This document shows, piece after piece, positions 22,018 to 33,249 of a stretch of DNA of 64,000 bases. How positions within the stretch are numbered: the stretch's first letter is position 1; each line of letters opens with the position of its first letter. The notes beneath the pieces are model-generated. The model saw only the letters and a list, made by a program, of their open reading frames with translations, had not been told where the DNA came from and made no database searches. The stretch spans positions 8,774,262-8,838,261 of the forward strand of contig OX421962.1 of NCBI GenBank assembly GCA_949128115.1, written 5' to 3'. Made by a program: the position numbers and the translations under genes. This DNA comes from Anaspis maculata (lineage: Eukaryota > Arthropoda > Insecta > Coleoptera > Scraptiidae).

Positions 22018-23159
22018 TATTTGCTCACACACACATGTGCGGTGCTGGTTCATTATTTTCTGTTATTATTGGTGCAATTTAATATTCATCTATTCCAAGG
22101 AAGAAGCCGGAATAGTTATTCGGTAGCTACTACCTACAGGGAGACCGTATATCCCGAGGTATATTCTGTAGCTTCTAGGTGAGGGAATAAGCTTCTGAGA
22201 ACGCTGTGATGGGGTCCGTTATTTATTTAGCGAGTTATTTAGCAATTTTGGAATTGTATCTCATCTTTTTTGATCATCTGTAAACAGTGCAGCAGCTGAG
22301 GCGTGACAAGGTTCGCATTTATTGTTATACGGGGGATGTACAAATTGTACGGATGCAAAATAGCGAAAGTAAGGGCACCACTGTTCATTAATTTGTTCCA
22401 GTCAGTTATACCATACCCAGCCTCAGTGCATCAAGATCTCTGAAATTACATAATCGTGTCGTGACAAAAAACTCGTGATGCTATTGGCCAAAAGTATGCA
22501 GTTGTGATTTGGTATCTTAAACAACTCCTCGAACAACTCTTAGCAAGAAATGTTTTGGAGTGTTCGGAAATGGTTGGGAATAGAATAATAGAGTAGTTTC
22601 GAGAAGGTGATCAAAAATCAGTTTTCCCCTCTCAACATGGATTCTTGGAGTGATTCAAATATGGGTCACTCTTGATTCAATCCTATATTTCAAGTGTTCG
22701 TTTGAGTCCATTGTCATCCTTGCTTCGTTTCACTTAAAATTTAAGCTACTACACGAGCCCTAATTTTGAAAATAAGTTCATGAGTGAAAAATCTATAGCG
22801 GCACCAAAATCTTTTCCTGGCGAATTGTCGAGTCAACAAAGAGAGATTTTTCAAAATAGGAGCTACAAGAAGTAGTCAACCAAATTAGTGTTGGTCGATA
22901 TTTCCATCGGTTTCCAAAACCAGACAGATTTGGATCTCTTCGATCAATTTCGAATCCATTCAAACGACTTGATAGTCACCGTTCTCAGCTTTTCCGCAGT
23001 CGGGCGTTATGAATTTCCAAAATTTTTCCAAGTCGCTGTCACGCCAGAGGGCCTCTTATCCGTGTTTTGACCAGGCTCGCTTTTGATGCAGGATGCCACT
23101 TAAAAATTCATTCCTAATCGGGGATCGACCTTTCTTGAACAATTCTTTCAAATTTTTCG

Positions 23160-23760
23160 ACACGTGTCATGTTCTACCGTCAACCCCCCAACCCCAAGCC
23201 ACCATGAAGTTCCTCAAAACTTCATGGTGAAGCGTCTGATCTAATTTTCAATAGTAGATCTGAATAGAGTTTTTGACAAGCTTTCCAACGAGCCCCCACA
23301 AGCTATAGAGTGCTATTTGAAAAAAAATACTAAGGGTAGCTTGGGGTTAGGGGGTTGACGGTAGAACATGACACGTGTCATGAAAAAACGGCTTACCGTT
23401 TTTAGAAATCGACCTGTTCGAGCGTTTTTTTCTGAAAGAATATGGTAGGAAATTATAAATTTTGTTCCGGACTGTTAAGTAGAACTGGGGTTCCTCAAAA
23501 CTTCATGGTGAAGCGTCCGATCTAATTTTCAATGGTTGATCTGAATAGAGTTTTTGATTTGCTTTCCAACGAGCCCCCACAAGCCATAGGATGCCATTTG
23601 AAGAAAAATACTAAGGGTGGCTTGGGGTTAGGGGGATGACAGTAGAACATGACACGTGTCATGAAAAAATGGCTTACCGTTTAGAAATCGACCTGTTCAA
23701 GCGTTTTTTCCGCAATAAATATGGAAAAATATTATGAATTTTATTCCGGACTTTTGAATA
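23160..23760. repeat. Hairpin with tandemly duplicated right part, about 288-bp period
   Basis: ACACGTGTCATGTTCTACCG at 23161 is inverted at about 23360. The block from GTTCCTCAAAACTTCATGG (about 23207) through ACATGACACGTGTCATGAAA and GAAATCGACCTGTTC is then repeated from about 23490. So it reads as an inverted repeat followed by a second copy of its right arm. The region ends near ACCCTGTATG (23762), a CAGGGTG-type terminus. Confidence 0.7.
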
Positions 23761-23819
23761 ACCCTGTATGAAAAATTAAATAATGAAAAAATAACATGTT
23801 TCAGAATTTTTTTCTCAGT

Positions 23820-24115
23820 GATGGTTCCAGAGTTTTATGGGCTGGAAGACTAAAAGGACCTGTTTGGGAAAAAGATACTTAAGTAGTTCGGTCACTAACT
23901 GCTGAATATTGCACGGACCTTGCATTTTAGGTGTAAGACGCCACTTGGCAGACGTGGAAAGTACATGAGTATATTCAAGACGTCTGCTAAGTGGCATTTT
24001 GTATCATCAAATGCAAGGTCCATACAGTACTCAGCAGTTAGTGTCCGAACTACCTATCTTTTCTCCAAATAGATCGTTTTAGTCCTTCAACCCATATAAG
24101 TCATGAATTATCACT
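23820..24115. repeat. About 295-bp hairpin element
   Basis: CTAACTGCTGA(A/G)TA, GGACCTTGCATTT and GCCACTTGGCAGACGT on the left are mirrored on the right around a centre near 23967. Outer edges GGAAGACTAAAAGGACC and TAGTCCTTCAACCCATA also pair. Confidence 0.75.
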
Positions 24116-24862
24116 TGGAAGAAGATCCCGAAACATGCTGTTTTTTTGGTATTCAATTCTTCATATATTCCCTGGATGATTTCGGCCCTACTTGAAAAAC
24201 TAGGCAAATGGTAGGGTATAGGAATCGATTTTTGTGATTTCAAAATCTGATACAGAATTGGATTAAAAAACTTGGAAGTCACCACAAGAAATCAATTCTC
24301 CAAGTTCAACTTTGCCAGGTATCTCCTCAACGAGGCATCGCAGAATATCGTTACGGAAGCGAGACTCTCGTGTGATTCCAGTAGATTCTAGAGCAAACGC
24401 GGTGCTTCTGGATATTTGAGTGAGCTGGAGATCTCAACGAGGAAGTAGGACACATCTGCACAATGGGCGAAGGTGCCGCAAGCAAGAGCTGCGTGCCGGT
24501 TTATCAGCGAATCTGATGTACGATTCTTGATCCGTCAAAATCTACTGGCATCGGTCAATGTGAAATAAGCCAAAGAGCCTCTGTAATGGTCTCGGAGGTG
24601 GGTAACACTTGGAGTGTATAACCAGAGATGAGGCGACCGACATCAGATTTCGATTCGCAGCGACAGCGAGCGAGAAATTGGCAAGGTTAACCTAAGCAAT
24701 ATATTATTCAGATGCGAATAATAATCGACGAGACACCAAACGGAACTCCAAAAGAGTTACTCGCGACTAGCTGTTGGTCAAAACAACCCAAGCTACATGG
24801 GCATCAAATATTACAACAAGCTGTGTCAGGTCGACGGACGCTTCGACTACAAGACTAACTGA
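24116..24862. other. Higher-GC stretch, possibly 5' part of the LINE remnant
   Basis: 24300-24850 is GC-richer than its surroundings and leads directly into the LINE-like C terminus below. All frames are broken, so I cannot show that it is reverse transcriptase. A short (TGACTATC)n run lies at 24859-24880. Confidence 0.3.
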
Positions 24863-25095
24863 CTATCTGACTATCTGACTAACAAGAGATTTAAGGTTGA
24901 GCTAAAAGATTTCCTTTTGTCTGAAAGCTATTACTCTTTAGAGGAGCTTTTTAATGAGTGAGTTACTTTTATTTATTTATTTGTTTGGGAATATGTATAT
25001 ATATTTTTCTATGACGATATCTATAGAGCTACCCTGTTTGATGCATGTAAGCTTCTCACAGACAATAAATTACTGTTACTGTTACTGTGTATTTA
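24863..25095 (+). mobile_element. LINE (non-LTR) 3' end remnant
   Basis: The last 32 codons before the stop at 24959-24961 read TNKRFKVELKDFLLSE then YYSLEELF. This is the FK..LK.(F/W)LL....(F/Y)(Y/F)S..E(F/L) pattern that closes many insect Jockey/R1-type reverse transcriptases. About 110 bp of AT-rich 3' UTR follows, then AATAAATTACTGTTACTG, a short-repeat tail like those of non-LTR elements. An in-frame TGA at 24860 truncates it. Confidence 0.5.
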
Positions 25096-25253
25096 CTAGT
25101 ATTCAGTGATGAACAGTGTGTGTTTTAACGTTAGTCCAATTATTATAGAAGGACCTAGCACAAATCCGTAACCATGTGCTCGATTATTACTTTTGGGCTT
25201 TATTTTTGATGGAAAATCAGCTCCCAATGTTTGTAACACGGATTTGGAAACAC

Positions 25254-25405
25254 CTGTATAGTTGATATACCGTATGTTCATCAAAAACTTCAATAAAGGG
25301 AGGCTGTGACGCAGGCCATTCGATCCAAAAACGGCCAGTCATCGGTCCAAAGCCTCCCATTATTGATTTTTTTAATGAACATACTGTAGTTAAAAGAAAT
25401 TTCAA
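25254..25405. repeat. 150-bp hairpin MITE
   Basis: GATATACCGTATGTTCATC and AATAAAGGGAGGCT are mirrored by AGCCTCCCATTATT and GAACATACTGTAG. The central GGCC..GGTCC parts also pair. Confidence 0.65.
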
Positions 25406-25470
25406 ACTTCAGTTTTATCTTCAGTCTGTAAACTTTAGACACCATTGTATCTTCTCAAGGCGCAATATAC

Positions 25471-26510
25471 CTACAGGGTGTCCCGGAATTAGTGTTACAA
25501 AACTCACAGGGAGATAGAAAATTGAAAAATTAGGGGACTTGAGTTGATAAACATACCCTCCCAAACGTATAATAACGGACATACAGGCCTTCAAAGTTGT
25601 CTTTTGAAAACAGTTTTTTTTTGCATACTTCTTGAACCGTTCAGCCGATTCATTCAAATTCAAATCAAAGTTTATCAAGACAGATATTCATTAAACAATA
25701 ATAACAAGTTTCATCAGACATTTTTAGGGGCGGAGGTAGTAGGAGGTACGCTCCCCTTTCCCCCCCTATTTTGAGCCCCCTCAAAAATTTCTTGAAACAG
25801 TTCCAATTTTTGAATTTTGCGGTTAATTTGGATAAAAATGTTACACTTGCAAAATTCCGATTAGAAGTTGAATTTTCAAGATATTTGGGTTTGGAACATC
25901 GGAAAACATCACAAAATCGCCACTTTCCAGGGCCAAAAAAAATTATTTTTTTTCAGAAAAAATCCATGTTTCTTGACGAAAATGATGGTTTATCAACTTA
26001 AAACACCCAGAAAACTCATTCCAGTTGACGAATCATGGGTTTTCTTGAATTATGATTTTTAGGCCCAGTAAAGTGGCGATTTTGAGATGTTTTGCGATGT
26101 TTCAATCCCAAATATCTCGAAAACAGAGATTCTAATCAAAATTCTGCGAGAGTCACTATTCTCCTTAAATTGGAGGTGTAATTCAAAAATTGGGACAATT
26201 TTCAAAAATGTTCAGGAAGGTCAAAAATAGGGGAAAAGGGAGAAAGCCCTATCTTTGCCCCTCCATGATGGTAAATTAAATGCGTATTTATTGTTCAATA
26301 TAGACCAGTTCCAGTAAACTTGAGTTCAAATTTGACTGAAATCGGTTGAACGGTTCAAAAGTGATCTGAATAAAACTGTTTTGGAAAAACAATTTTGAAG
26401 GCCTGTATCTCCGTTATAATGCGAGGGTATGTTTATCAAGAAAAATCCCCTTATTTTTCAATTTTCTATTTCCCTGTGAGTTTTGTAACACTTATTCCGG
26501 GACACCTATA
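25471..26510. repeat. 1.04-kb palindromic element, CAGGGTGTCC termini
   Basis: CTACAGGGTGTCCCGGAATT at the left is mirrored by TTCCGGGACACCTATAG at the right. Both arms share TTTTGTAACAC, CAATTTTC and the GCCTTCAAA/TTTGAAGGC and CCGATT/AATCGG blocks to a centre near 25990 (GCCACTTTCC...AAAGTGGCG). There is no coding frame. It belongs to the CAGGGTG group in this window. Confidence 0.8.
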
Positions 26511-27692
26511 GAAGCATGGATAATAATGAATAGGGTGACTCAAAAGTATTGCATTGATTTTTCACGAAACTGACGTTTGCCTTTACCTTCTACTGAGAAT
26601 AAATTGTTGCTATATTGGTTAAAAATCAGTTAATTAATATTGGCCATTGAATCACCGCTTTCGATGTAATAATGTATCCATTAGTAACGCAAAGTAGATG
26701 GAAACTATAATACCGAGCATAATACGGAAGTGGGTACACAGGGTCTTCAAAAACTTGGGGTAGAAAATTGAATCGCAGTTAGAGAAATGCTTCAAAAGTT
26801 TCAGAAAAATGCTGAACAAAAATATAGCTCACATTTTTGAAAATACAGGGTGTCCGAGGTTTAAGTCGGGAAATTTAACAATAGAGAATTGGGGAATGAG
26901 ACGACTTTGACCAGAACTTTTTTTTTTCAAAAACAAAAACTAACGGAGATAGAGCCCTTCAAAGTTAGTTTAAAAAAACCTTTTTTTTATAACTTTCACA
27001 CCGTTTAACCGATTCTGTCGGTTCTGTTCAAATTTGACATAGGTGATCTCACAATACATTAACATCAACAGCTTGGATGACGTCCCTCAAATGATTCCAG
27101 TGGCGTAGATATTGGAAGAGCCACTGATATTATCTCCCTATTTTCTACGCCTATGAATATTTTGAGGAAACAATCAAAATTATTGATTGAGCATTCAATT
27201 TGAGAGAAAAAGTTGCTGATGGTAAATTTTGATTTGAGGCTTTGCTTTTGAGATATTTGAGTTCGAAAATTCCAAACAAAATTATGAATTAGAATTATTA
27301 TTGTTATTAGAAATTCTATTACTAAAATACGTCACTTGAGATATTGCTTCCAAAAGTGACATAGATGATGTTTGAATGCTTGGCTCCATGAGAAAAATCA
27401 TTACTTTGATCAAAACAGCCCAGTGGCGTAGATATTGGGAGAGCCACTCATTTTATCCCCCCTATTTTCTACGTCAATAAACAATTTGGAGAAACGTATT
27501 ATTGAACGCCTTCGTATTAAACCATAGGCGGTATTCAGGAATAATCATGAATTTCAGACCGTAACACATCCCTCCAACCCAAAGAAGGAATCCCATTTCT
27601 TCTCTAAAACTAAAATAAATGACTCAATAAAAGAAAAAAACCGTGACTCCTGAACTTAATTACTATTTACAAAGATTTACCTACGTAATTAG

Positions 27693-28149
27693 TTACGTTA
27701 TACCGGAATTGAACATATAATCCAAGTTCTCTTCAATGCCAGACTTTAAGTTTTCAGCATACCATATACCAGACTCTTTTCCGGCCTCATCACGCAAGTG
27801 ATAAGTCCATGGGGACAACTTTTTCCAAATAACAAAGGGGCCAACATATCTCAGCGCTAATTTGGCCATATAGCCCTTGCCTTGATCTGAAAGTGTATAA
27901 CTCATCCACCACACGGAATCACCTACTTTAAATTCATGATTTCGCCGTCGGAGATCGTAGCGCTTTTTGGTCTTAACGGAAGCTCGTTTTAGTCTATCTC
28001 TAACCTCGTTATACAGGGTTCTGAATTGCGTTTCTCTGTGTAGCATTCGCGCATCTAGATCCTTATTTGACTTATCTGCCTCAACATCAATATTCAGCTT
28101 GTCTCTTGCTTTTCGCTTAGTACTATTTCTCGACCAAAGACAATTTTGA
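27693..28149 (-). pseudogene. Gypsy integrase C-terminal part (broken)
   Basis: Antisense frame with a typical Ty3/Gypsy integrase tail: GDSVWWMSY, LRYVGPFVIWKKL (the GPY/F module) and a terminal WYAENLK. It is separated from the integrase core by at least one frame change near 28120-28230. It ends with a stop at 27693, close to the end of the cargo. Confidence 0.75.
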
Positions 28150-28169
28150 AAGGAGTAAAACCCGTAGTT

Positions 28170-28890
28170 TCACATAATTATTTGTGTTCGTAAAGCACCA
28201 TGATTTTTGTGATTAATTTGTATCCCACGCCTCATGCTCTTTTTGAATGTAGCAAGCAATAATATTGTGCCGATATTTCTATTTGTGCGTTCGGTTAGAT
28301 TACTTTGAGGATGATAAAGCGGAGTGGAAGAAATTTCAACGCCGTAAGACGACATTAGGTCGGAAAATTTGTTGGAGTGGAACTGTACTCCATTATCGAC
28401 AATGATTCTAGATGGTGCGCCAAACATCAACAATACATGTTCTTCAATTGCGCGACATACGTGATTTGCAGTAGATTCGCGAAAAGGGACAATAGCGGGA
28501 AATTTGCTCAAGTAATCAGCAATGAGTAACAGGTATTTATGTCCTCGAGTAGACTTAGGAAATGGTCCCATTAAGTCCGCAGAAATCTGTTGCCACGGGC
28601 GATCTGGTATTTTATGAGAAACTATGAGTCCACACGGTTTTGTCTGTTCAGGCTCACAAGCCTTGCAAATCTTACAATTCCTTACATATTTGGAGACAAA
28701 TGAACGCATTTTGGGCCAATAATGGCCACGCGCGATTCGAACATAGGTACGTAATACACCGGGATGACTTGTGGTAGATAGATCGTGATGTTCCGATACT
28801 AATTTGTGACGTTCTTCACGTGGAACAACGTATTTCCAGTCGTCATATTCGTCAGAGAAGCCCGGAATATTAACGACGATTCCGCACGAA
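28170..28890 (-). pseudogene. Gypsy integrase zinc-binding and catalytic core (broken)
   Basis: The HH..CC zinc module is present (SHPGVL upstream of the Met, CKICKAC downstream). The core shows the three acidic positions: D in ISADLMGP, D in IIVDNGVQF, E in NLTERTNRN. The frame goes off track after TILLLATFKK. The residues expected for the end of the core are scrambled. Role in an intact element would be insertion of the cDNA. This copy is dead. Confidence 0.85.
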
Positions 28891-29100
28891 TTTGAACAGT
28901 TTTTGCCCGTCTACCCGGTAGTTTGAGAAACGAATCGGATCATCCATCACACGCTTTTTGAGATCGTTATACCACCCGTCATTGACCAGCAGCTCCGGAA
29001 GAACTTGAATCTCGTCAACAGATTCCGCAGGCACTGTTCTGGAAAGCATTTCGGGGACAACATTAAGTTTGCCGGCTCTATGAATGATGGTATAGTCGAG

Positions 29101-29545
29101 CTAATGTAGCCGCAAACCCCAGCCTAATCGACCTTTAGGCTCTTTAAGATTATTGAGCCACGCCAACGAATATTGATCCGGTATAACCGTGGAGTGTGAG
29201 TCTTCAGTATAAGGCCTAAATCGCTCGATACTGAACAAAACCGCAAGGCATTCGAGTTCAACGGTGAAATAATTACGTTCAGCTTTACTCAGTGACCTGC
29301 TCAGATATGAGACTACTCTTTCCTCGTCTTCATGTTGTTGAGTCAATACTCCCGACATTCCATAAGAACTCGCATCCGTTTGGATATCAAAGGATAGCTC
29401 GAACCCAGGGCAAGCGAGAATAAGAGCCGGAATAATTCTTTCTTTTATCTCACGGAACGCGTTTTTCTGATCTGAACCCCATTCAAACTTGACAGACTTT
29501 TTTTGTAATTCTGACAACGGACCAATAAGTGATGAGAACCAAAAA
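29101..29545 (-). pseudogene. Gypsy reverse transcriptase thumb / RNase H fragment
   Basis: Reads GPLSELQKKSVKFEW, then RNase H motifs FDIQTDASSYGMSGVL and SRSLSKAERNYF. The sequence continues past 29101 through HRAGKLNVVPEMLSR-like linker in another frame. The reverse transcriptase palm (YxDD) is absent. The N-terminal residues of the open frame (from 29546 to 29595) come from the E1 terminal repeat, so the cargo junction is near 29545. Confidence 0.8.
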
Positions 29546-30393
29546 AACGATTTTTTCAAACTAACTTTGAGGAGTTCTATCTCAGTTATTTTCAAGTTTT
29601 GGGAATATTTTTATAAACAATTGCAATTGCAATTCTAATCGACTGCTGAAGTTTCCGGATTTAAACCTAGGACACCCTGTATAAGAGAGTCAAAAGGTGG
29701 TCCTGTGACTCCTCTATTTCCGTTACTTTGAAAGATTCCAGTGAACTCTTTTCAACAGACCAAAAAGCAATGTTTTTGAGCCTTTGAATGTGTTTTGTTA
29801 TTCCATTCACTGTACAGGGTGAATCGTAAATCCTGAAAATACAGTTTTTTTTTTCAAAAATGCGTGCAAAAAATCTCATATGGGAACTATTTGTGTTATT
29901 TGTTACTCTACATCAGTTTTACAACCTCTAGAATTTTTCACGAGCATTTTCGAGCAAAAATAGATTTGTAGGATTCACGATTTACTCTATACACTTAGCA
30001 CAATCACAAAACAAATTCACAAGTTCAAATTCTCTCAAAATAACAAAAAAAGGGGTCGAAAGACCATTTTTTGACTCTCCATATTTCAAAAAAAAAAATC
30101 ATACATTTTTTCAACATTTTTCTGGCACTTTTAGAGCATTCCCATTCCCCTACCTGCTGGTAAATTTTCTACCTCAAGTTTGCAAACACCCTGTATAGAA
30201 TCTTCTATGAAACCCACTGAAAGATTTAAAAAATTCTTCGACTTCTATTTTTGAATTTATCAAGGGACAAATGGTTGTCCTTCGAACCGTTCTATAGTTT
30301 CGTGATGTCGAAAGACTTGATAAGCTGTTGGTGGCAAAATTACGAATGAAAATCCAACCAATGAATATGATTGGAATTTCAATTTTTTTCATA

Positions 30394-31516
30394 CAGGGTG
30401 AGTCAGCAACCTCTATAATTATTTTTTTCCAAAAATGTCCACAAGGATGGAGTTGAACTGATGAAATCAGCCATTGCAAAATCAAATGCTAGGGGCTTAT
30501 TCCTTGAAAAAAATGCATCACTCAGGTCTCTTTCGAAAGCTCAAAAAGGTACTTTGGTTCAAACCTATAGACATTCTCAAAATCAAAAAAATACTTTTTT
30601 TTTTCAAGTTTCAACGAAATATTTATTTTGGGATTGCCAAACCAAAGTGAATACTTGTATAAATTTGATTTGAGCTTAGTCTTTCCACAAGGTTCTTGAT
30701 TATTTTATTTTTCTTGAGTGTTGCCGACCGGTTTCGCCAATCTGGTTGGCATCAACGGGGCTTGTACAAGGAAAGCTACAATAAAATTAATATATAACTA
30801 AATTCTGAATGGTTGAAAATGGGGAAAACTTACTATTAATAAAAATTGTGAAAATCTGGATGTCAAAATTGACCAAATCAGCAACAAAGGTATAAGGTAA
30901 CAATTCAGAATTTTTACAGGTTTTCTTAGGTAATGAGAATTGATTGAAATCAAAATTGAATTAAATTAAATTAAATGAATTGAAATTCTGAATTGTTACC
31001 TTATACTTTTGTTGCTGATTTTGTCAATTTTGACATCCAGATTTTCACAATTTTTATAGTAAGTTTTTCCCCTCTTCAACCATTCAGAATTTATTTATAT
31101 ATTAATTTTATTGTAGCCTTCCTTGTACAAGCCCCGTTGATGCCAACCAGATTGGCGAAACCGGTCGGCAACACTCAAGAAAAATAAAATATTAAAAAAC
31201 CTTGTGGAAAGACTTCAAGCTTGAATAAATTCATACAACAACTATTCCACTTCTAACTTCTAGTTAATGGAGCCCTTCTACATTCGAATATTTGTAGCTT
31301 TCCAAAGAGACCTGAATGATAGATTTCTGTCGAGGAGTGAGTCCGTAGCACTTGACTTCGCAGCGGTTGATTTCACCAATTCAACTTTATCCTTGAACCA
31401 TTCAATTGGTTATTCAACCGAAGTAGAGCAGAACATCATTCAGTTTTCCACCAAGGAATTCGCTTTAAAAGATTTTTTCAGATAAATTGGATTTTTTTAC
31501 TTCATGATTCACTCTG
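30394..31516. mobile_element. TA-flanked palindromic element E4
   Basis: Begins CAGGGTGAGTCAGCAACC after TA (30392-30393) and ends GATTCACTCTG before TA. Inner arms CTCAGGTCTCTTTCGAAAGC / GCTTTCCAAAGAGACCTGAA pair. It is in turn split by the hairpin 30645-31255. Confidence 0.6.
30645..31255. repeat. 610-bp hairpin element
   Basis: Near-complete palindrome: CTTTCCACAAGGTT...GAGTGTTGCCGACCGGTTTC on the left is mirrored by GAAACCGGTCGGCAACACTC...AACCTTGTGGAAAG on the right, centre near 30955. Arms contain a GATGCCAACCAGATTGGCGA stem-loop followed by AAACC, then AATAAA, like the tail of a retroelement copied in both orientations. Confidence 0.85.
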
Positions 31517-31740
31517 TATATAGTGAACGGGAATCCAGTACCTACATACCCAGTATTTGATATTTTATTCGTGATTCTGCCACCAACAAATCACTCAACT
31601 CTCTCAAATAACGAAACTAGAAGGGTCCGAGATTTACTCTTTGACACTTCATAAGTTTGAAAATGAGAGTCGACAAATTTTTTTGATAATTGTCGTCGGC
31701 TTCATAACAGATTCAATGAATCATATCAGTTTAGGTCCGA

Positions 31741-32327
31741 GATTTTTGAAGCACACTGTGTATAATTTGCACGATTAAATCCCCGCGAAATCTCAGATTT
31801 GAAACTATAAACTATGAAATTTTCTTTGTAGGTAGGTATGATTCCCCTGTAGTCATAAGTAGAAATACAAGACACATCCAATCGTTAGAACCTATTTCTT
31901 ATTTGTTATTTGTAATTCTGTCGTAACTATTTAGTTCACTGAAATATTCCGAAAAACTAAACTAGAAGTGGTCAAAGGGCCGACACTTCGCCCCCCATAA
32001 TTTCAAAAATAAAGTCGACATTTTCTGAACATTTTGCATTTTGTGATTCTTTCGAGACACGCTGTGTATTTACTGTTTGAATTGAGACGACTAATCACCA
32101 ATTCTAACCAAAACCCACAGCGACTTCGTTCTTCAGCAAGGTCGATAAGTGTGTCTTCGATTTCTGGTCATTTTTGATACCCACCCACCGAAAATGTTCA
32201 AAAAAACTTGATACTAAATAAGTAGGTTGTGTGAGTGTAGGGAACCAGGCATTGAACTAAATCTAAGTTTATCGAGAAATATGGATTGTTGACCAGGCGC
32301 AGCCGATTTCAAATAAAATAATTTCAA
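31741..32327. other. Diverged E3-type arm and spacer
   Basis: 31890-32060 repeats motifs of E3 (TAATTCTGTCGTAAC, AACTAAACTAGAAG) without a partner. The remainder could be intron 1 of the minus-strand gene whose first exon ends at 32334. Confidence 0.35.
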
Positions 32328-32333
32328 ACTCAC

Positions 32334-32430
32334 CCGCAGCGCATTCAGCAAAACAGAAGAAAATCAACACGACTGTAATTTTGGCGAATTTCACAGGCAA
32401 CGGGGACGTTTGTCTCATCAAGCACATCAT
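32334..32430 (-). CDS. Candidate first exon encoding a signal peptide
   Basis: Reading leftwards on the minus strand: CAACAAAAAATGATG starts 32 codons. The first residues are MMCLMRQTSPLPVKFAK and then a hydrophobic run ITVVLIFFCFAECAA. The exon closes at G|GTGAGT, a consensus 5' splice site (intron from 32333, phase 1). No ATG occurs in the roughly 200 nt of leader between this start and a TATA box, so the start is the first available. A signal-peptide exon cut by a phase-1 intron is common for secreted insect proteins, cuticular proteins among them. Later exons would lie at lower coordinates, and none is recognisable before the palindrome stack, so the product is unknown. A second ATG directly follows the first. 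Confidence 0.5.
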
Positions 32431-32655
32431 TTTTTGTTGTCGTTTTCGAAATTTTCAAACTCACTTTGTTCTTATTCGAAGGATAAAAAAGAATCTGATT
32501 TTTTTTCCAGAGACTTTTTGTACAAAAAATAAAAACTTGCACTCTTGTTCTGCCGCAGGTAGTTGTTCCTGGCGGTTACTTGTTGCGCCTGACAGTGTTG
32601 AAGCGCAACAGGACCTTCGTATATAACTCTGGAATATCCCTCCTATGCACCATCG

Positions 32656-32663
32656 CTTTTATA
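32656..32663 (-). promoter_or_regulatory. TATA box for the signal-peptide exon
   Basis: Minus strand GTCTATAAAAGCG. Transcription would start near 32630, giving a leader of about 200 nt. GC-rich sequence lies just upstream (32670-32725). Confidence 0.45.
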
Positions 32664-32679
32664 GACGGCGTTTTGATCC

Positions 32680-33245
32680 CCGCCTACCGCCAACACGGAC
32701 TTGCCGCCTCCACCAGCCCGTACACACATATATCAGAGTATATCATTCTATATCCTACATATACGGCGAGATAATATGCCGATATAGCCACACAGATATA
32801 TATCATATACGTGGACAGATATTATGACACTTTTGATTTTGCTTCGGTACGTGATTCCTACATCCATCATCAAATTATGGCAAGATTAGATCCGCAATCG
32901 GGCGCGCGAGGCCTGAGTTTGCCGATCGTAAAGATGCTCCAATGCCTGGATTATTACGGAGCATTGTTTGTGATTCTTCGGAATTTACTTTGCTGCGTGT
33001 AGAAAGTGTATGGAAGTGAGCTTTTGTACGAGCAGACACCAACACCAAAGTCTAGAGTATACGGCTCTATCTGCATAAATTGGCATTATTCGGTGAGCTT
33101 TCTATAAGCTCGCCTTGTTAAACTGAAAAATTGGTTTAGGTACACGAGGAAGTATTATTGGAGAAGAGTGTGCTGACTTTATATGCCAGTGTCAATAGTT
33201 AAGTTTTGTGGGTGGCATAGCAGCACCCTGTTGCAAATGATCCAT
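32680..33245. other. Promoter-flanking spacer
   Basis: TATAT-rich dinucleotide stretch at 32730-32820, otherwise featureless. No gene seen. Confidence 0.35.
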
Positions 33246-33249
33246 TTAA

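Larger units (their letters stand above)
21228..23159. other. No recognisable gene; two TATA-like sites
   Basis: Contains the candidate core promoters listed separately at 21533 and 22005. Otherwise there are only short frames without domains. Confidence 0.35.
26846..29679. mobile_element. TA-flanked element E1 carrying Gypsy pol fragment, 2.83 kb
   Basis: Starts CAGGGTGTCCGAGGTTTAAG and ends CTTAAA-like inverted sequence, TTTAAACCTAGGACACCCTG, with TA at 26844-26845 and 29680-29681. The inverted match runs about 135 bp in (AACTAACTTTGA...GATAGA.C). TA duplications with short conserved termini fit Tc1/mariner-type mobilisation. The left half contains a 75-bp direct repeat (CCAGTGGCGTAGATATTGG at about 27106 and 27420). 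The right half is retrotransposon pol in antisense. Confidence 0.7.
26735..30196. mobile_element. TA-flanked palindromic element E2 (copy 1), interrupted
   Basis: Left piece 26735-26843 and right piece 29682-30196 together equal the uninterrupted copy at 60850-61408: left CTTCAAAAACTTGGGGTAG, right CAAGTTTGCAAACACCCTG. The break is filled by element E1, with TA on both sides of the insert. Confidence 0.75.
30197..31740. repeat. Palindromic element E3, interrupted by E4
   Basis: TGTTGGTGGCAAAATTACGAA at about 30329 is mirrored by TTCGTGATTCTGCCACCAAC at about 31568. GTCCTTCGAACC/GGGTCCGAG and outer TTCATAACAGATTCAATGAA-type blocks also pair. E4 sits between the arms. Boundaries are approximate. 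Confidence 0.55.
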
